From the NCBI GenBank assembly GCA_037349105.1, contig JAYJMM010000034.1, forward strand, positions 3,658,001 to 3,722,000: DNA of 64,000 bases. Reading direction: 5' to 3'. The position numbers and the translations under genes are program-made. The stretch comes from Limnomonas spitsbergensis. Its lineage: Eukaryota > Chlorophyta > Chlorophyceae > Chlamydomonadales. The notes beneath the pieces are model-generated. The model worked only from the letters and a program-made list of their open reading frames with translations. It did not search any database and was not told the origin of the DNA. Positions 35,401-44,719 of the stretch are shown here, piece by piece (the first letter of the stretch is position 1; every line of letters begins with the position of its first letter).

Positions 35401-38400
35401 CTCACCCGCCTACCCTGCACTCCCCCTCACCCGCCTACCCTGCACTCCCCCTCACCCGCCTGCCCTGCACTCCCCCTCACCCGCCTACCCTGCACTCCCC
35501 CTCTCCCGCCTGCTCTGCACTCCCCCTCACCCGCCTGCCCTGCACTCCCCCTCACCCGCCTACCCTGCACTCCCCCTCACCCGCCTGCTCTGCACTCCCC
35601 CTCACCCGCCTGCCCTGCACTCCCCCTCACCCGCCTGCTCTGCACTCCCCCTCACCCGCCTACTCTGCACTCCCCCTCTCCCGCCTGCTCTGCACTCCCC
35701 CTCACCCGCCTGCTCTGCACTCCCCCTCACCCGCCTACCCTGCACTCCGCCTCACCCGCCTGCTCTGCACTCCCCCTCACCCGCCTACCCTGCACTCCCC
35801 CTCACCCGCCTGCTCTGCACTCCCCCTCTCCCGCCTGCCCTGCACTCCCCCTCACCCGCGTATCTCCCCCACTCTGCACTCCCCCTCACCCGCCTGCTCT
35901 GCACTCCCCCTCTCCCGCCTGCCCTGCACTCCCCCTCACCCGCGTATCTCCCCCACTCTGCACTCCCCCTCACCCGCCTGCTCTGCACTCCCCCTCTCCC
36001 GCCTGCCCTGCACTCCCCCTCTCCCGCCTGCCCTGCACTCCCCCTCTCCCGCCTGCCCTGCACTCCCCCTCTCCCGCCTGCCCTGCACTCCCCCTCTCCC
36101 GCCTGCCCTGCCTTCCCACTCACCCGCATATCTCCCCCACCCTACACTCCCCCTCACCCGCCTGCCCCTCATTCCCCCTCACCCGCGTATCTCCCCCACC
36201 CTACACTCCCCCTCACCCGCATATCTCCCCCACCCTACACTCCCCCTCACCCGCATATCTCCCCCACCCTACACTCCCCCTCACCCGCCTGCCCCTCATT
36301 CCCCCTCACCCGCGTATCTCCCCCACCCTACACTCCCCCCCACCCGCGTATCTCCCCCACCCTGCACTCCCCCTCACCCGCCTGCTCTGCACTCCCCCTC
36401 ACCCGCATATCTCCCCCACCCTACAATCCCCCTCACCCGCCTGCTCTGCACTCCCCTCACCCGCCCACCCTGCACTCCCCCTCACCCGCCCACCCTGCAC
36501 TCCCCCTCACCCGCGTATCTCCCCCACCCTACACTCCCCCTCACCCGCGTATCTCTCCCACTCCAGGCAGGAACACCAGGACATCTCCCTGGGGGTTCTG
36601 CTGCAACGCCTTCACCACGGCGTCCGCGGCGGCGCGCTCCAGCCCACCACGCCCGTGCTCGGGCGCGCCCAAGTACCGCGTCTCTGCGTCAAAGTGTAAG
36701 CGAGGTGTGGAACAGGTGTGGAGCAGCGCCATCGTCGCTCGGTGTGGACAAATATACTGATAGAGCTGTCTGTCTAAACCCTAAACCCCAAACCCACTGT
36801 TTAGTGATCTTCAGCTACAATTCAGATACATCAAGGCCTATGCACAGACCAGAGGGGCCAGGTGCCGCAAACCCTGATGCTGGGGCCGCCAGCTGCACGC
36901 TGGTCCAGCGTCGCGTCTCATTAGGCCCAGCAACCCCTCGAGGTCGGTCTTGCGCACATGCAACACAAAACAAGCTTCATTTTGCTTGGACTTCAAAAAG
37001 TGTGAGGCTGGCCGCCAAACCCTGAAAATAAACTGACACGCAAACACGAAAAAACTGCCCGGATGCGCTCGCGGCTTCTTACCTACTGGGTAGCTACCTA
37101 CCTGCTAGACAGCTTCTCATCTACTGGGTAGCTCTCCACCTGCTAGACAGCTCCTCACCTACTGGGCACCTCCCCACCTGCTAGACAGCTCCTCACCTAC
37201 TGGGTAGCTCCCCACCTGCTAGACAGCTTCTCATCTACTGGGTAGCTCCCCACCTGATAGACAGCTCCTCACCTACTGGGTAGCTCCCCACCTGCTAGAC
37301 AGCTTCTCACCTACTAGGTAGCTCCCCGTATGCTAGACACCTTCTCACCTACTGGGTAGCTCCTCCCCTCGCTGAACACCACCGGCACTGCAGACGGCGA
37401 TCGAGCGCCGCCTCCGCCGCCGGGCCTGCCAGCCTCTCCCGTCTGCCCATTTCCCTCCACCCCGCCCCCAGCCGCATCCCCGCTCCCCGCCTCGCCCTCC
37501 ATCAGAAGAGCAAGGCGCTCCGCAAGGCCGCCTCCCAGCGTGGCGGACATGACCACCAGCCTCAAGTCAGGGCGCGCAAGCTGCTGGGAGTCCAGGCACA
37601 GGGCTAGCGCCAGGTCGCTGCAGGCAACAGGAGAAGCGCTAGCGTTCGCGTTACCATTAGCATTAGCATTAGCAGACGCAACAACAGCATTCGCATTCAC
37701 ACTAGCATCAGCATTAGCAAAGGTAGGCAGCAGAGGCAGTAGCCGCAGAGGTAAAAAGCAAAAGCAGAAGCAGAAGCGAAAGCACTGGTCCAAGTCCCAC
37801 TGACCCAAGTTTTTCAGGGTACAGGGTAATAATAGGGTCAAGTGCCCCCCTTCCCCCCTCCCCCCTTACGTCATTCATCCCACCTGTCCAAGTTGCGCTC
37901 GTGGAACTCGTCAAACAGCACCGCGCCGACTCCCTGCAGGCCGGGATCTTGCTGCAACCGCCTGATCAGGATGCCGTCAGTTACCACCTGCAGTTTGAAT
38001 GGCAGTTTGACTGGCAGTTTGAATGGGTCGGGTGCAAGACTACCAGGTTTCAAAAGGATAGGAGGGGGGGTGGGAAACTAAGGAGGCCCTGTCTGTGGGG
38101 TTCAACAGTATCTTGGCCCTGTTGATTTGCTTTGCCTTTCCTAATAATTAACATTGATTGGGATTGAGGGATCGATTCATTTACTAATTGCCAATTGTAT
38201 ACAAGCCAGTTTTCAGTCGGAAATTATGAGTTCGTGTCGACACTTTGCCCTCTAAGAGCAGCATTCCAAGAGATCTTCTTTTGATGTCCGAGGGAAGGCA
38301 AATCAAACCTGCGGTAGTTCCCACTTAGTTCTTTGATTTATGTACCAGTACCTTGGCTTGTTCGACAAAGGAAAAACGTTTTCTGGACATGAGAAGCAGA

Positions 38401-41400
38401 ATAAAAGAGAAGCCTACATACAAATTAGAATGGTTTAAAAAACTGAATCAAAAACTAAAGTACTAAAAACTGGATTAAATCAATCATAATACAATCTATT
38501 ACCGGTATTATCGGTATTAAAAACTGGATGAAAAAACGAGCAAGGTTAGAGCATAGTAATGCACAAACCTGAAGGATTTGGGGGGCTAAAAGAGTGGAAA
38601 TGCTCTATCGTAACCCTAAACCCCTATATGGGGTGTAAAGGAGCTAAGCTCATGAAGACCTGTAGTCAGAAAAGTGTTTCCTTTTACGTCTGAGATTGAA
38701 GCTCCTTTAACTTTCGAACCCACCCACCCTTACCTCCGCTTTAGCTTCTGATGCTCCCCTTTACCCTGGAGCACCCCTTTGGCCAGCAGCTATTGGGCTT
38801 TTCACTGCGCTCCAAACCGTCAGTTTGTCCCCTAATAACTTGCAAGTTGTCTGCAGTTCAGTGCTAGCAGATTTATTTTGCTCCGAAACCGGCCCCCCCG
38901 ACACTGGTTACACTTTCTGAGGGCAGGACCCTCTACCGAACTGTGAGCTGCTTGTGCAAGCTTGAGGAGTAGGATGACCGCAGTTTAAAGCGCCGACTTT
39001 TCTGACGGACGTTTTCACCCAACTCTTTATAAACGGGCAGTGATGATACTGTAGTCTCAAACTGATTCTATCACAGAGACTATCGCCAATCTGAGCCCCC
39101 CAAATTGTATGCGCTTCTGGTAAAGAAAGTGATTTACTATCAGTATTGGCGGCAGCAGCAGCGGTGGAAGAAACAGGCCCTGCTCAGATAACCCATGCCC
39201 CTAAGAAGGCAGGGCCATTGCTCAACAGAATCAAAACCCAACGTGCTCCTGTCATCCCTCTTACGCCGTCCATCCCACCCCCCGTATACTCCATGCACCT
39301 TAACCCTACTCCATACACTCCATGCACCATCACCCCTCACCCCCCCGTGCACTCCATGCAGCTCAGACCTACTCAATTAGTAGACATGCACTCCATGCAC
39401 CTCAAGCCAAGCCCATGCACTCCATGCACCTCAAGCCAAGCCCATGCACTCCATGCACCTCAAGCCAAGCCCATGCACTCCATGCACCTCAAGCCAAGCC
39501 CATGCACTCCATGCACCTCAAGCCAACCCCATGCACTCCATGCACCTCAAGCCAACCCCATGCACTCCATGCACCTCAAGCCAACCCCATGCACTCCATG
39601 CACCTCAAGCCAATACCATGCACTCCATGCACCTCAAGCCAACCCCATGCACTCCATACACCTCAAGCCAACCCCATGCACTCCATACACCTCAAGCCAA
39701 CCCCATGCACTACATACACCTCAAGCCAACCCCATGCACTCCATGCACCTCAAGCCAACTCCATGCACTCCATGCACCTCAAGCCAACTCCATGCACTCT
39801 ACCGGTATAAACCTCACCCTTCTCCAAGCACTCAGTACATCTCAATCTTTCTTCACGCCCCCCATGCCCTCCATGCACCTCAGGCTCTGAACCCAATCCA
39901 TGTGCACGGCCTCAGACATGAATACAGCCGCACACAGTATTCGGCTGTTTACCCATGCATCCCATGCTCCCCATGCTCCCCATGCACTCCACGCACCTCA
40001 AGCTCTCACCTGAATCTAAGTATGCGCCCCCTCACATGAACTCAGCCTCACGCGGAATCAGAATGTCTTCTCATGCACCCCATTCATCCCAAGCACTCCA
40101 TATTCCCCATGCACTCCACGCACCTCATACTCTCACCTTAATCTAAGTATGCGCCCCCTCACATGCATCCAGCCTCACGCGGAATCAAAATGTCTTCCCA
40201 TGCACTCCATGCACCCCATGCATCCCATGCTCTCCACGCACCTCATGCATCCCATGCACTCCATGCACCTCATGCATCCCATGCACTCCACGCACCTCAT
40301 GCATCCCATGCACTCCATGCACCCCATGCATCCCATGCACTCCACGCACCTCATGCTCTCACGTTAATCTATGTTTGCGCCCCTTCACAAGCATCCAGCC
40401 TTGCGGTATTCAACTCCCTACCCAAGCTCCCATGCATCCCATGCACTTCAAGCACCTCGTGCTCTCACCTCAATCCGAGTGCGCGGCCCCACACATGAAT
40501 CCAGCCTCACGCGGTACCCGACCGTCTCCCCAACCCGCTCGCCCAGCATGGCAGCCATGCGTCGCGCTGCCGCCTTGGCCGCCACCCTCCTTGGCTCCAG
40601 AACCATGATCTTGGTGCCGGGCTGGGACAGGTAGTCAGGCTGGTGGATGAGCATGGCCAGGGGCACGACCGTTGTCTTACCAGCCCCAGGGGGCGCCTGA
40701 GAGATGTATGGGGTGGCTGGGTTAGCAAGTAGGTCTATGCCCTTGGGTAGGACCAGCATCTGGGAGGATCTAATGGATCTAGAAGATCTAGTGAATCTAG
40801 ATATATGCCCTTGAGTAGGACCAGCATCTGGGTGGATCTAGTGGATATATTGGATCTAGTGGATCCAGGTACAGGCCCTTGGGTAGGACCAGCATCTGAG
40901 AGGATCTAGGGTCAGGCTGGACCAGCATCAGGGAGGGTGCAGGTATAATCAAGGCTGGCATGACAAAGGGTTTAGGTTAGGAGGGGGGGGGGTCAAAACC
41001 AGGCGGGCTGGATGTTAAATGCGGGACAAAACCAGGTTTGTTTATTTGTTTTCAAGACCAGGCTATCATTAGGGTTTAAGGTTAAGGGTTCATACAAATC
41101 CTAAACCCTCAACCCATAGCTAGGCTCTGCAGGCTCACCTGCAGTACAAAGCAGCTGCTAGCAATATGGGGGTCAAGGGTTAAGGGTTCCTGAACATCCT
41201 AAAACCTAAACTTGGCTCCATTGGCTCACCTGCAGTACCAAGCAGCTGCTAGCATCCAGCTCCTGCAAGACTTGCCCGATGCACTCCCTGCAGCAACAGG
41301 GTTTAGGCACCATGATATAAACCCTGTATTGAAACACTGACACCAGCATGGGCTTCAGGGTTTGAAAAGTGACCCCTTGCTCGATGACTCCCAGCAGAAG

Positions 41401-41521
41401 CAGCAGCAACAGCAGCAACAGCAGAAGGAGAAACATGGGAGCAGGAGAATCAATGCAATCTAGCAGCTACAGCTCAATTAAAGAACATTATGTGATGGCA
41501 ACAGGAGCAGGAGCAACAAAA

Positions 41522-41563
<42 letters not shown>

Positions 41564-41675
41564 TAGGAGCGACAGCAGTGGAGGGAACAGCAACAACGCG
41601 AGCAGTAGCAGCAGGGGCAACATCAGAAACAACGGCTACAGCAGTAGCAACAGCAGTAGCAGCAGCAACGGCAGT

Positions 41676-41715
<40 letters not shown>

Positions 41716-42357
41716 GAAGCAGAAGCAGCAACAGTGGTTGAGGAGTGGAATATCGGATCGCTTTTGTTATCAGCCTAGCCAGGGTCTTGGTCACCCCTCT
41801 TGTCCAGTCTACCAGTGCATGTGGCAGGGTGATTCAGCTACAATTCAGCAACATCACTATCTGCGAATGCATGTGATAGGGTATTTTAGCTACAATTCAG
41901 CCACGTCACTACCTAGGACCTACCACTGCATGTGTCAGGGTGTCTCGGCTACAATTCAGCCACAACACAGCCCAGTCCCTGCCAATCTATGTGACAGTAT
42001 GTCTCCGCTACAATTCAGCTACATCACTTCAACACAGCCCAGTCCCTGCCAATGTTTCTGACAGCATGCTTAAGCTACAATTCAGCTACATCACTTCCTA
42101 GTGCCTGCCATTGATGTGCCTGCCAATGCTAAATTGAAGCTAAAACATGCTGTCACATGCATCAGAGCCTCCCGAGCACCAGGTGGTTTCCACACGACCA
42201 AGCCATACCGGCAGGCGCCCTGAGCCCTGACCGCGCCTGGACCCTTGAGCTGTAACCCTAAATGTGCAACAGGCGATCACCGTATCGGCAGATCTCCAGC
42301 CACCCGCTGTATCGCCGGAGAGAGGCTGCTGTCAAGAGGTGCTGCGGCTGCTGTCAT
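20426..42357 (-). CDS. HRPB: HrpB-type DEAH-box ATP-dependent RNA helicase
   Basis: 17 exons in transcript order: 42357-42281, 41287-41230, 40696-40469, 37987-37884, 37617-37349, 36683-36545, 33701-33466, 32876-32690, 31232-31110, 30050-29909, 27817-27300, 26571-26382, 25244-25077, 24620-24339, 23482-23339, 22309-22217, 20632-20426. This gives 3165 nt and 1054 aa with every phase closed. Helicase motifs: I APPGAGKT (46-53), II DEFH (147-150), III SAT (180-182), IV VLVFLPG (280-286), [15 protein letters not shown] (339-352), [10 protein letters not shown] (387-394). The HrpB-specific C-terminal part follows: [50 protein letters not shown]. Bacterial HrpB is about 800-850 aa; the excess is mainly an acidic and Ser/Gly-rich insert in exon 11 (~residues 560-661) and a Ser run in exon 14. 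The start is the Met giving a 25-aa lead before LPIRE; the frame stays open upstream, so a longer N-terminus or targeting peptide is possible. Exons are only ~14% of the span. The RNA substrate and compartment are unknown. Confidence 0.92.
20880..21530. repeat. Degenerate GGTTTAGG-TTGAAGG tract in HrpB intron 16
   Basis: Units such as GGGTTTAAGTTGAAGGTTTA and GGGTTAGGGTTTAAGTTGAA run across 21250-21525, with sparser copies from 20880. They are telomere-like in composition but irregular. Confidence 0.65.
21680..22225 (-). repeat. About ten ~55-bp copies of the HrpB exon 16 donor edge
   Basis: The exon 16 end (GGCAGGCCCTTGCAG on the minus strand) plus donor GTACG and TTCAATTGAATCGGGCGGGA recur across the intron. 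Most copies keep a recognisable GCAG/GTACG or GTATG junction. Confidence 0.85.
22605..22800 (+). repeat. Dispersed AGCTACAATTAAGCTACA-headed element
   Basis: The head has four AGCTACA units, then GGAGCAGCAAGTCCTGCTGC, CCACCGGCCATAGGCTGGTC and CAGTGGTTGCCGCCCGGCGG. This is the most complete member of the family in the window and lies in HrpB intron 15. Confidence 0.72.
23040..23345 (-). repeat. Copies of the HrpB exon 15 donor edge
   Basis: The exon end and donor (ATCAAGATCCAG then GTGAGGAG on the minus strand) are echoed by repeated ACCTGGATCCAGAT and ACCCAGATCC units on the + strand, about 30 bp apart. Confidence 0.7.
23625..24345 (-). repeat. Five ~120-150 bp copies of the HrpB exon 14 donor edge
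   Basis: Each unit carries CTGCCAGTCCAGCTTC next to CCTCCCTAC on the + strand, which is exon end plus GTAGGGAGG donor. A spacer GATGTAGCTGAATTGTAGCTG follows. Some copies extend about 45 bases into the exon-like sequence (GCTTCAGCCACA). Confidence 0.85.
24621..24955 (+). repeat. GCAGTAG/CAG trinucleotide tract in HrpB intron 13
   Basis: Interrupted (AGC)n/(AGT)n for about 330 bp, directly on the intron side of the exon 14 acceptor. The poly-Leu, poly-Ser and poly-Ala open frames over it are artefacts. Confidence 0.85.
25241..25445 (-). repeat. Copies of the HrpB exon 13 acceptor edge
   Basis: The phrase GATGGCCTGCACATGCAA (+ strand; TGCAG acceptor plus GCCATC exon start on minus) recurs at about 25306, 25358 and 25399, with TGCACATT and AGACAAG spacers. 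Confidence 0.75.
25590..26390 (-). repeat. Three copies of the HrpB exon 12 donor edge
   Basis: Units near 25598-25680, 25783-25870 and 26158-26240 copy about 75 bases of exon end plus donor (CAAGACTCTCAC on the + strand, then CTGGTCAGCGG, GGATGGCGTCCTTCC, GTGGCATGATTGCTG). AGTGTAGCTGAAGTGTGGCT spacers separate them. Confidence 0.88.
26560..26900 (-). repeat. Copies of the HrpB exon 12 acceptor edge
   Basis: GTGCTGGACCGCTCCTTGCG followed by CTAAAGGGTCCAGGG (the real junction) is echoed at 26709-26760 and 26840-26880. The intervening stretch is GGGTTCAGG-type low complexity. Confidence 0.75.
27090..27305 (-). repeat. Copy of the HrpB exon 11 donor edge
   Basis: A ~105-bp duplication: 27190-27245 repeats CCCCTCACCTTGCTATTCTG and the next ~40 exon bases. 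It therefore carries a complete second donor (AAG then GTGAGG on minus) with only one base difference over the first 30. Confidence 0.85.
27895..28915. repeat. 1-kb 12-bp minisatellite (CAGGCCATGCAA) in HrpB intron 10
   Basis: About 85 units with variants CAGGTTATGCAG, CAGGCTATGCAA and CAGGCCATGGAA, plus a ~250-bp higher-order repeat in the right half. The period is a multiple of three, so several frames on both strands stay open; these are not genes. Confidence 0.95.
29190..29350 (+). repeat. Second copy of the GACTCAGCTACATGTCA element
   Basis: It matches 14172-14345 along its whole length (GGCCGCTGGCC, GTGGCCAGCCTTGCTGCC, CTTTTGCGGCCGCGTGG), in the same orientation. It lies in HrpB intron 10. 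Confidence 0.75.
29425..29915 (-). repeat. Five ~95-bp copies of the HrpB exon 10 donor edge
   Basis: Each unit contains CACCTTCACGTCTGCTGATC plus TCCCCGCCGCAGCCGTCCC, which is exon end plus GTGAAGG donor read on the minus strand. The starts are near 29431, 29529, 29629, 29720 and 29811; the real junction is at 29908/29909. Confidence 0.92.
30035..30320 (-). repeat. Three copies of the HrpB exon 10 acceptor edge
   Basis: TGTGC(G/A)CAAAGCGGGGGTGG plus ACACCAAACCTGGT (exon start plus CCAG acceptor on minus) recurs near 30107-30140, 30207-30237 and 30285-30316. Degenerate GGGTTTAGGG spacers separate the copies. Confidence 0.9.
30684..30922. mobile_element. 239-bp MITE with ~20-bp terminal inverted repeats
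   Basis: The left end GGGGCCTGTCACTTAGGGGG is mirrored perfectly by CCCCCTAAGTGACAGGCCCC at the right end. It sits in HrpB intron 9 and interrupts a GGGTTTAGGG-rich tract that resumes on the right (TTTTAGGGTTAAGG). There is no coding capacity. Confidence 0.9.
31200..31760 (-). repeat. Copies of the HrpB exon 9 acceptor edge plus a TCTGCATGGA array
   Basis: The exon 9 start and acceptor (GGTCCAACCAAGGCAGGCCC then CTGCCATC on + strand) are closely copied at 31366-31412 and more weakly at 31530-31560 and 31718-31740. Between them is a 12-bp TCTGCATG(G/A)A-type array (31590-31700) and a GGATCGGTTT array (31280-31345). Confidence 0.82.
32240..32695 (-). repeat. Three ~126-bp copies of the HrpB exon 8 donor edge
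   Basis: Copies at about 32312, 32437 and 32564 repeat about 75 bases of exon 8 end (ATCGAGGAGGCGGATATGGC on minus) plus GTGGTGGG donor. Each is followed by about 50 bases of intron-like spacer. The period is a multiple of three. Confidence 0.92.
33120..33475 (-). repeat. Degenerate copies of the HrpB exon 7 donor edge
   Basis: CCTCACCTGTCTGCATGTCAT (real junction) is echoed by CCTCACCTGTCAGCACGTCAT (33205-33226), CCTCACCTGTTTGCATGCC (33233-33251) and TAACTGTTTGCACGGCAT (33426-33443). Confidence 0.75.
33740..36550 (-). repeat. 2.7-kb array of 25-bp units derived from the HrpB exon 6 donor
   Basis: On the minus strand the real junction is GAGATACGCGG then GTGAGGGGGAGTG. Next to the exon (36130-36545) units keep GAGATACGCGGGTGAGGGGG almost exactly. 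Further in they homogenise to GCAGGGCAGGCGGGTGAGGG and GCAGAGCAGGCGGGTGAGGG. Roughly 100 units each retain CGG/GTGAGG. The 25-bp period opens all three + frames for about 900-1000 codons (Pro/Ser/His/Leu-rich), which is an artefact. Confidence 0.93.
36805..37075 (+). repeat. AGCTACAATTCAG-headed element, joined to a GTGTGAGGCTGG repeat
   Basis: The head is CTTCAGCTACAATTCAGATA, the body GGGGCCAGGTGCCGCAAACCC. The tail GGACTTCAAAAAGTGTGAGG is shared with 19990-20015. It lies in HrpB intron 5. Confidence 0.6.
37075..37360 (-). repeat. About six ~45-bp copies of the HrpB exon 5 donor edge
   Basis: CTTCTCACCTACTGGGTAGC (real junction: GGAGCTACCCAGTAG then GTGAGAAG on minus) alternates with TCCCCACCTGCTAGACAG. 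Nearly every copy keeps AGTAG/GTGAG. Confidence 0.92.
38119..38316 (+). mobile_element. MITE copy 1 (GATTTG..TTTGCCTTYCCT termini) in HrpB intron 3
   Basis: 198 bp. The left end CTGTTGATTTGCTTTGCCTT is mirrored by AGGCAAATCAAACCTGCGGTA. The body (CCAGTTTTCAGTCGG, GAGTTCGTGTCGACACTT) matches 55454-55648 and, inverted, 49705-49897. Confidence 0.85.
39285..40475 (-). repeat. Array derived from the HrpB exon 3 donor edge
   Basis: Right part: four copies (about 39885, 40005, 40130 and 40360) of CTCTCACCTCAATCCGAGTG plus GCCCCACACATGAATCCAGC, which is exon end plus GTGAGAG donor. Left part: a 30-bp unit CATGCACTCCATGCACCTCA plus AGCCAACCC, repeated about 15 times. Confidence 0.87.
40725..40910 (-). 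repeat. Duplications next to the HrpB exon 3 acceptor
   Basis: GCCCTTGGGTAGGACCAGCA plus TCTGGGAGGATCTA occurs three times within about 160 bp, with GGATCTAGTGGAT spacers. It copies intron sequence just outside the acceptor rather than the exon itself. Confidence 0.75.
41105..41235 (-). repeat. Single copy of the HrpB exon 2 donor edge
   Basis: GGCTCACCTGCAGTACAAAG plus CAGCTGCTAGCA at 41128-41160 copies the real junction at 41223-41254, with one mismatch over 32 bases. It preserves CAG/GTGAGCC. Confidence 0.88.
41390..41730 (+). repeat. (CAG)n/(CAA)n trinucleotide tract in HrpB intron 1
   Basis: Interrupted CAG/CAA/GCAGTAG repeats for about 340 bp. The open frames over it (poly-Gln, poly-Ala, poly-Leu) are artefacts. 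Confidence 0.85.
41825..42135 (+). repeat. GGCTACAATTCAGCCACA tandem units in HrpB intron 1
   Basis: Five units of AGCTACAATTCAGC(T/C)AC plus ATCACT, CCAGTCCCTGCCAAT and TGTGACAG-type spacers, about 60-85 bp apart. This is a tandem form of the head found on the dispersed elements. Confidence 0.7.
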
Positions 42358-42639
42358 GGCACCTGCGACGGCTGCGACGACGCAGAGGATAAGAGTTTTG
42401 GGGGTTTGGGTGCAGGGTTTAGGCTGCGACAACACAGAGTATACAGGTTTAGGGTTTAGGGTTTAAGCTGCAACAACACAGAGCATACGTGATCCAGGTT
42501 TTAGGGTGTAGGGTTTAGGCTGCCATGGCGCAGAGCAAACGAAGAAGAATGGTGTGATGCAAAACACCACAGCGTTACACATTGTAGGGTTCAGGGTTTG
42601 GAGTTGCGCCAGCCGAGAAAGAGTGGCGGGCATGAAGGC

Positions 42640-42860
42640 GCAATCGCATCCTTGCAATTCAGCTACATTACGGCTTGCGACCATGGGGGCCTGTGGAGGC
42701 AAGCCTTGCTGCTTGGGCTACCGGTCATGGGTAAAGATTGAGGTGAATACACCCTGGATCCTTAACACTGAACCCTAGACCAAGGTGTGACCCAAGTCGG
42801 CCCAGCGGTGGCCGCCCAACAGCCTGTCCAAGGTGGTGTGGTGTGGTGTGTGTGCTGCGC
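42640..42860 (+). repeat. Dispersed AGCTACA-headed element
   Basis: CAATTCAGCTACATTACGGC, then GGAGGCAAGCCTTGCTGCTT, CTACCGGTCATGG and GTCGGCCCAGCGGTGGCCGC follow the same order as the member at 22605-22800. About 40 bp are inserted in the middle. Confidence 0.65.
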
Positions 42861-42894
42861 GATGAAATAAACACAGTTGACTTCATTATTTCAC

Positions 42895-43370
42895 TTTTTA
42901 GGGTGCTTCAGCTACACTTCAGGGTGCTTAAGCTACACTTCAGGGTGCTTCAGCTACACTTAAATAAACACAGCTGACTTCATGATTTCTGGGGTTCCTT
43001 TTTGGGGGATTCAGCTACACTTCAGCTAAAACCCGGTCTATGCCAATATAGCTAGTTGTTGTTCCAGGATTGTGCGCTGGTTGCATGAAGACCGTGAGCA
43101 CCTAAGCGCCATGACAGTTTGCTTGACTTGTTTAGTTTTGAATTGATTTAGGGTGCTTCAGCTATACTTCAGCTACACTTCAGCTAAACTTAGGCTATAC
43201 TTCAGCTGAAAGCAGGCGTATATCTGGGAGGGTCTGGTGCAGCAGGTACCGCAGCTTTGACCACCGGCAGGAGGATGGTCAAGGTCAAGTATGGGCCCAT
43301 ACGGGCTTAGTGGTGACTGCCCAGCGGCCTCCCACAGGAAAATGTGGTACGGGAAAAAACAATGGGCTGC
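42895..43370 (+). repeat. Clustered GCTTCAGCTACACTTCAG heads and one body copy
   Basis: Tandem AGGGTGCTTCAGCTACACTT units (42898-43030, 43148-43205) precede a body with GGTCTGGTGCAGCAGGTACC and GACCACCGGCAGGAGGATGG. Confidence 0.6.
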
Positions 43371-43784
43371 CATGACTGTCAGTTGACCGTCAGTTGACTG
43401 TCAGTTGGCCTACCAGTTCATGGTCAGTCAAATTTCAGTTGACTACGCACCAGGTCTCCGTTGACCAGCTTGCTTGTGCTTAGCTGAGAGGAGATCCGAC
43501 AACGAGGACGACCGAGACGGAAGCCAGGTGCCCTTGTCAGAAGGCAACCACGAAGGTAGGTGTCCTTGCCCAGCAGCATGCGAGGCCCCCCGGCTGCTCC
43601 GCTGCGTGCGAATTGTGATGCGCCATATTGGCAGTCCACTGAACAGGGGGACAGGGCGGGGGGGGGCAGCAGCCTTTAAAAACCAGGGACACCCTTCATG
43701 GGCATCCGCTGGCGGGCGCTTGGAGGATCATTGCTGCAGGAGCAACCAATATTGGGTGGAGGTTTGGCTGTTTCAGTGTTTGTT

Positions 43785-44100
43785 TTAGTGTGGGCACCAG
43801 GACACCGTTGGGGGGCAACTGGGGGAGGCCGCCACTGGGCCGATGGGGACGACCACATCGGGACAGGCCCCAGAGTCCGGCGGTCCAAACAGCAGATCTT
43901 TGGCTATTTCAGTGTATGTTAAGAGTGCGCGCCGGGCCACATTTGAGGGACCGCCGGGGGAGGCCGCCACTGGGCCGATGGGGACGACCACATCGGGACA
44001 GGCCCCAGAGTCCGGCGGTCCATATAGCAGATCTTGCTGCACCAGAAGAATCCCTCAGCCGCCGCAGACTGTGATGTAGCTAAATTGTAGCTGAAGCGCG
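43785..44100 (-). repeat. Tandem duplicate of an inverted AGCTACA-family element
   Basis: GGCCGCCACTGGGCCGATGG plus GGACGACCACATCGGGACAG occurs at 43828 and again at 43962, about 134 bp apart. The second copy ends GATGTAGCTAAATTGTAGCT, the inverted family head. Confidence 0.75.
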
Positions 44101-44719
44101 ATAAAATCAACAAGGGCTGCCTGGGGTATCACACTTTCGCATGGCGGAGTAGCCTATGCTGGCGAGCCAGGTGGGGGCCGGTTAGGAGGGCAGCAGTGTT
44201 GAAAAGGTTCCCTGGTGGATTTCAGCTAGCAAGGGCTCGGAGAGGCGTTGTTCTCGCAACAACCAATTGGGGCGGGGGGGGGCTATTTGGCCATTGGGCA
44301 GCTATCTGGCCGCCCAAGCAGCCCCAAGAGCGCAATTTGTGTCCCAGTGGGTGGAGGCGCAAAGCACCCCAAGAGCACAATTTGGGTCTGAGACGATTAG
44401 CTCCCCCCCAAGATGGCATCACGGCTCAGGCTGGCAATCCATAGTTGCACAATCCGGCTGAACCTGTGCCGTATCGAGCCGTATCGTGCCATATCTTGCT
44501 ACCATGTGGCAATCCGCTGGGAGCTGGGCAGGTGGGCAGCAGCTTTCAAAGCACAGCCCCTAGTGGACATATGCTAGCAAGGGCTTGGAGCAGCAATCAA
44601 CTCGGTGAGTCTAGGCTGGGTCTGGCGTGGTGGTATTGGATGACGACGTAGCAAATGGGTGCGCATGGCATGCAGCATGTGATGCAGGCATGCAGAGGAC
44701 TAGGAGGGGACAAAGGCCC

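Noticed and set aside
33749..37025. Three overlapping + strand open frames of 890-1000 codons rich in Pro, Ser, His and Leu
   Set aside because: They are the three frames of a 25-bp array, all reading the same peptide. The array lies in an intron of the minus-strand HrpB gene and is explained by copies of the exon 6 donor.
39140..40634. + strand His/Pro/Cys-rich frames ([10 protein letters not shown] type)
   Set aside because: Frames across the 30-bp CATGCACTCC array in HrpB intron 3; no domain.
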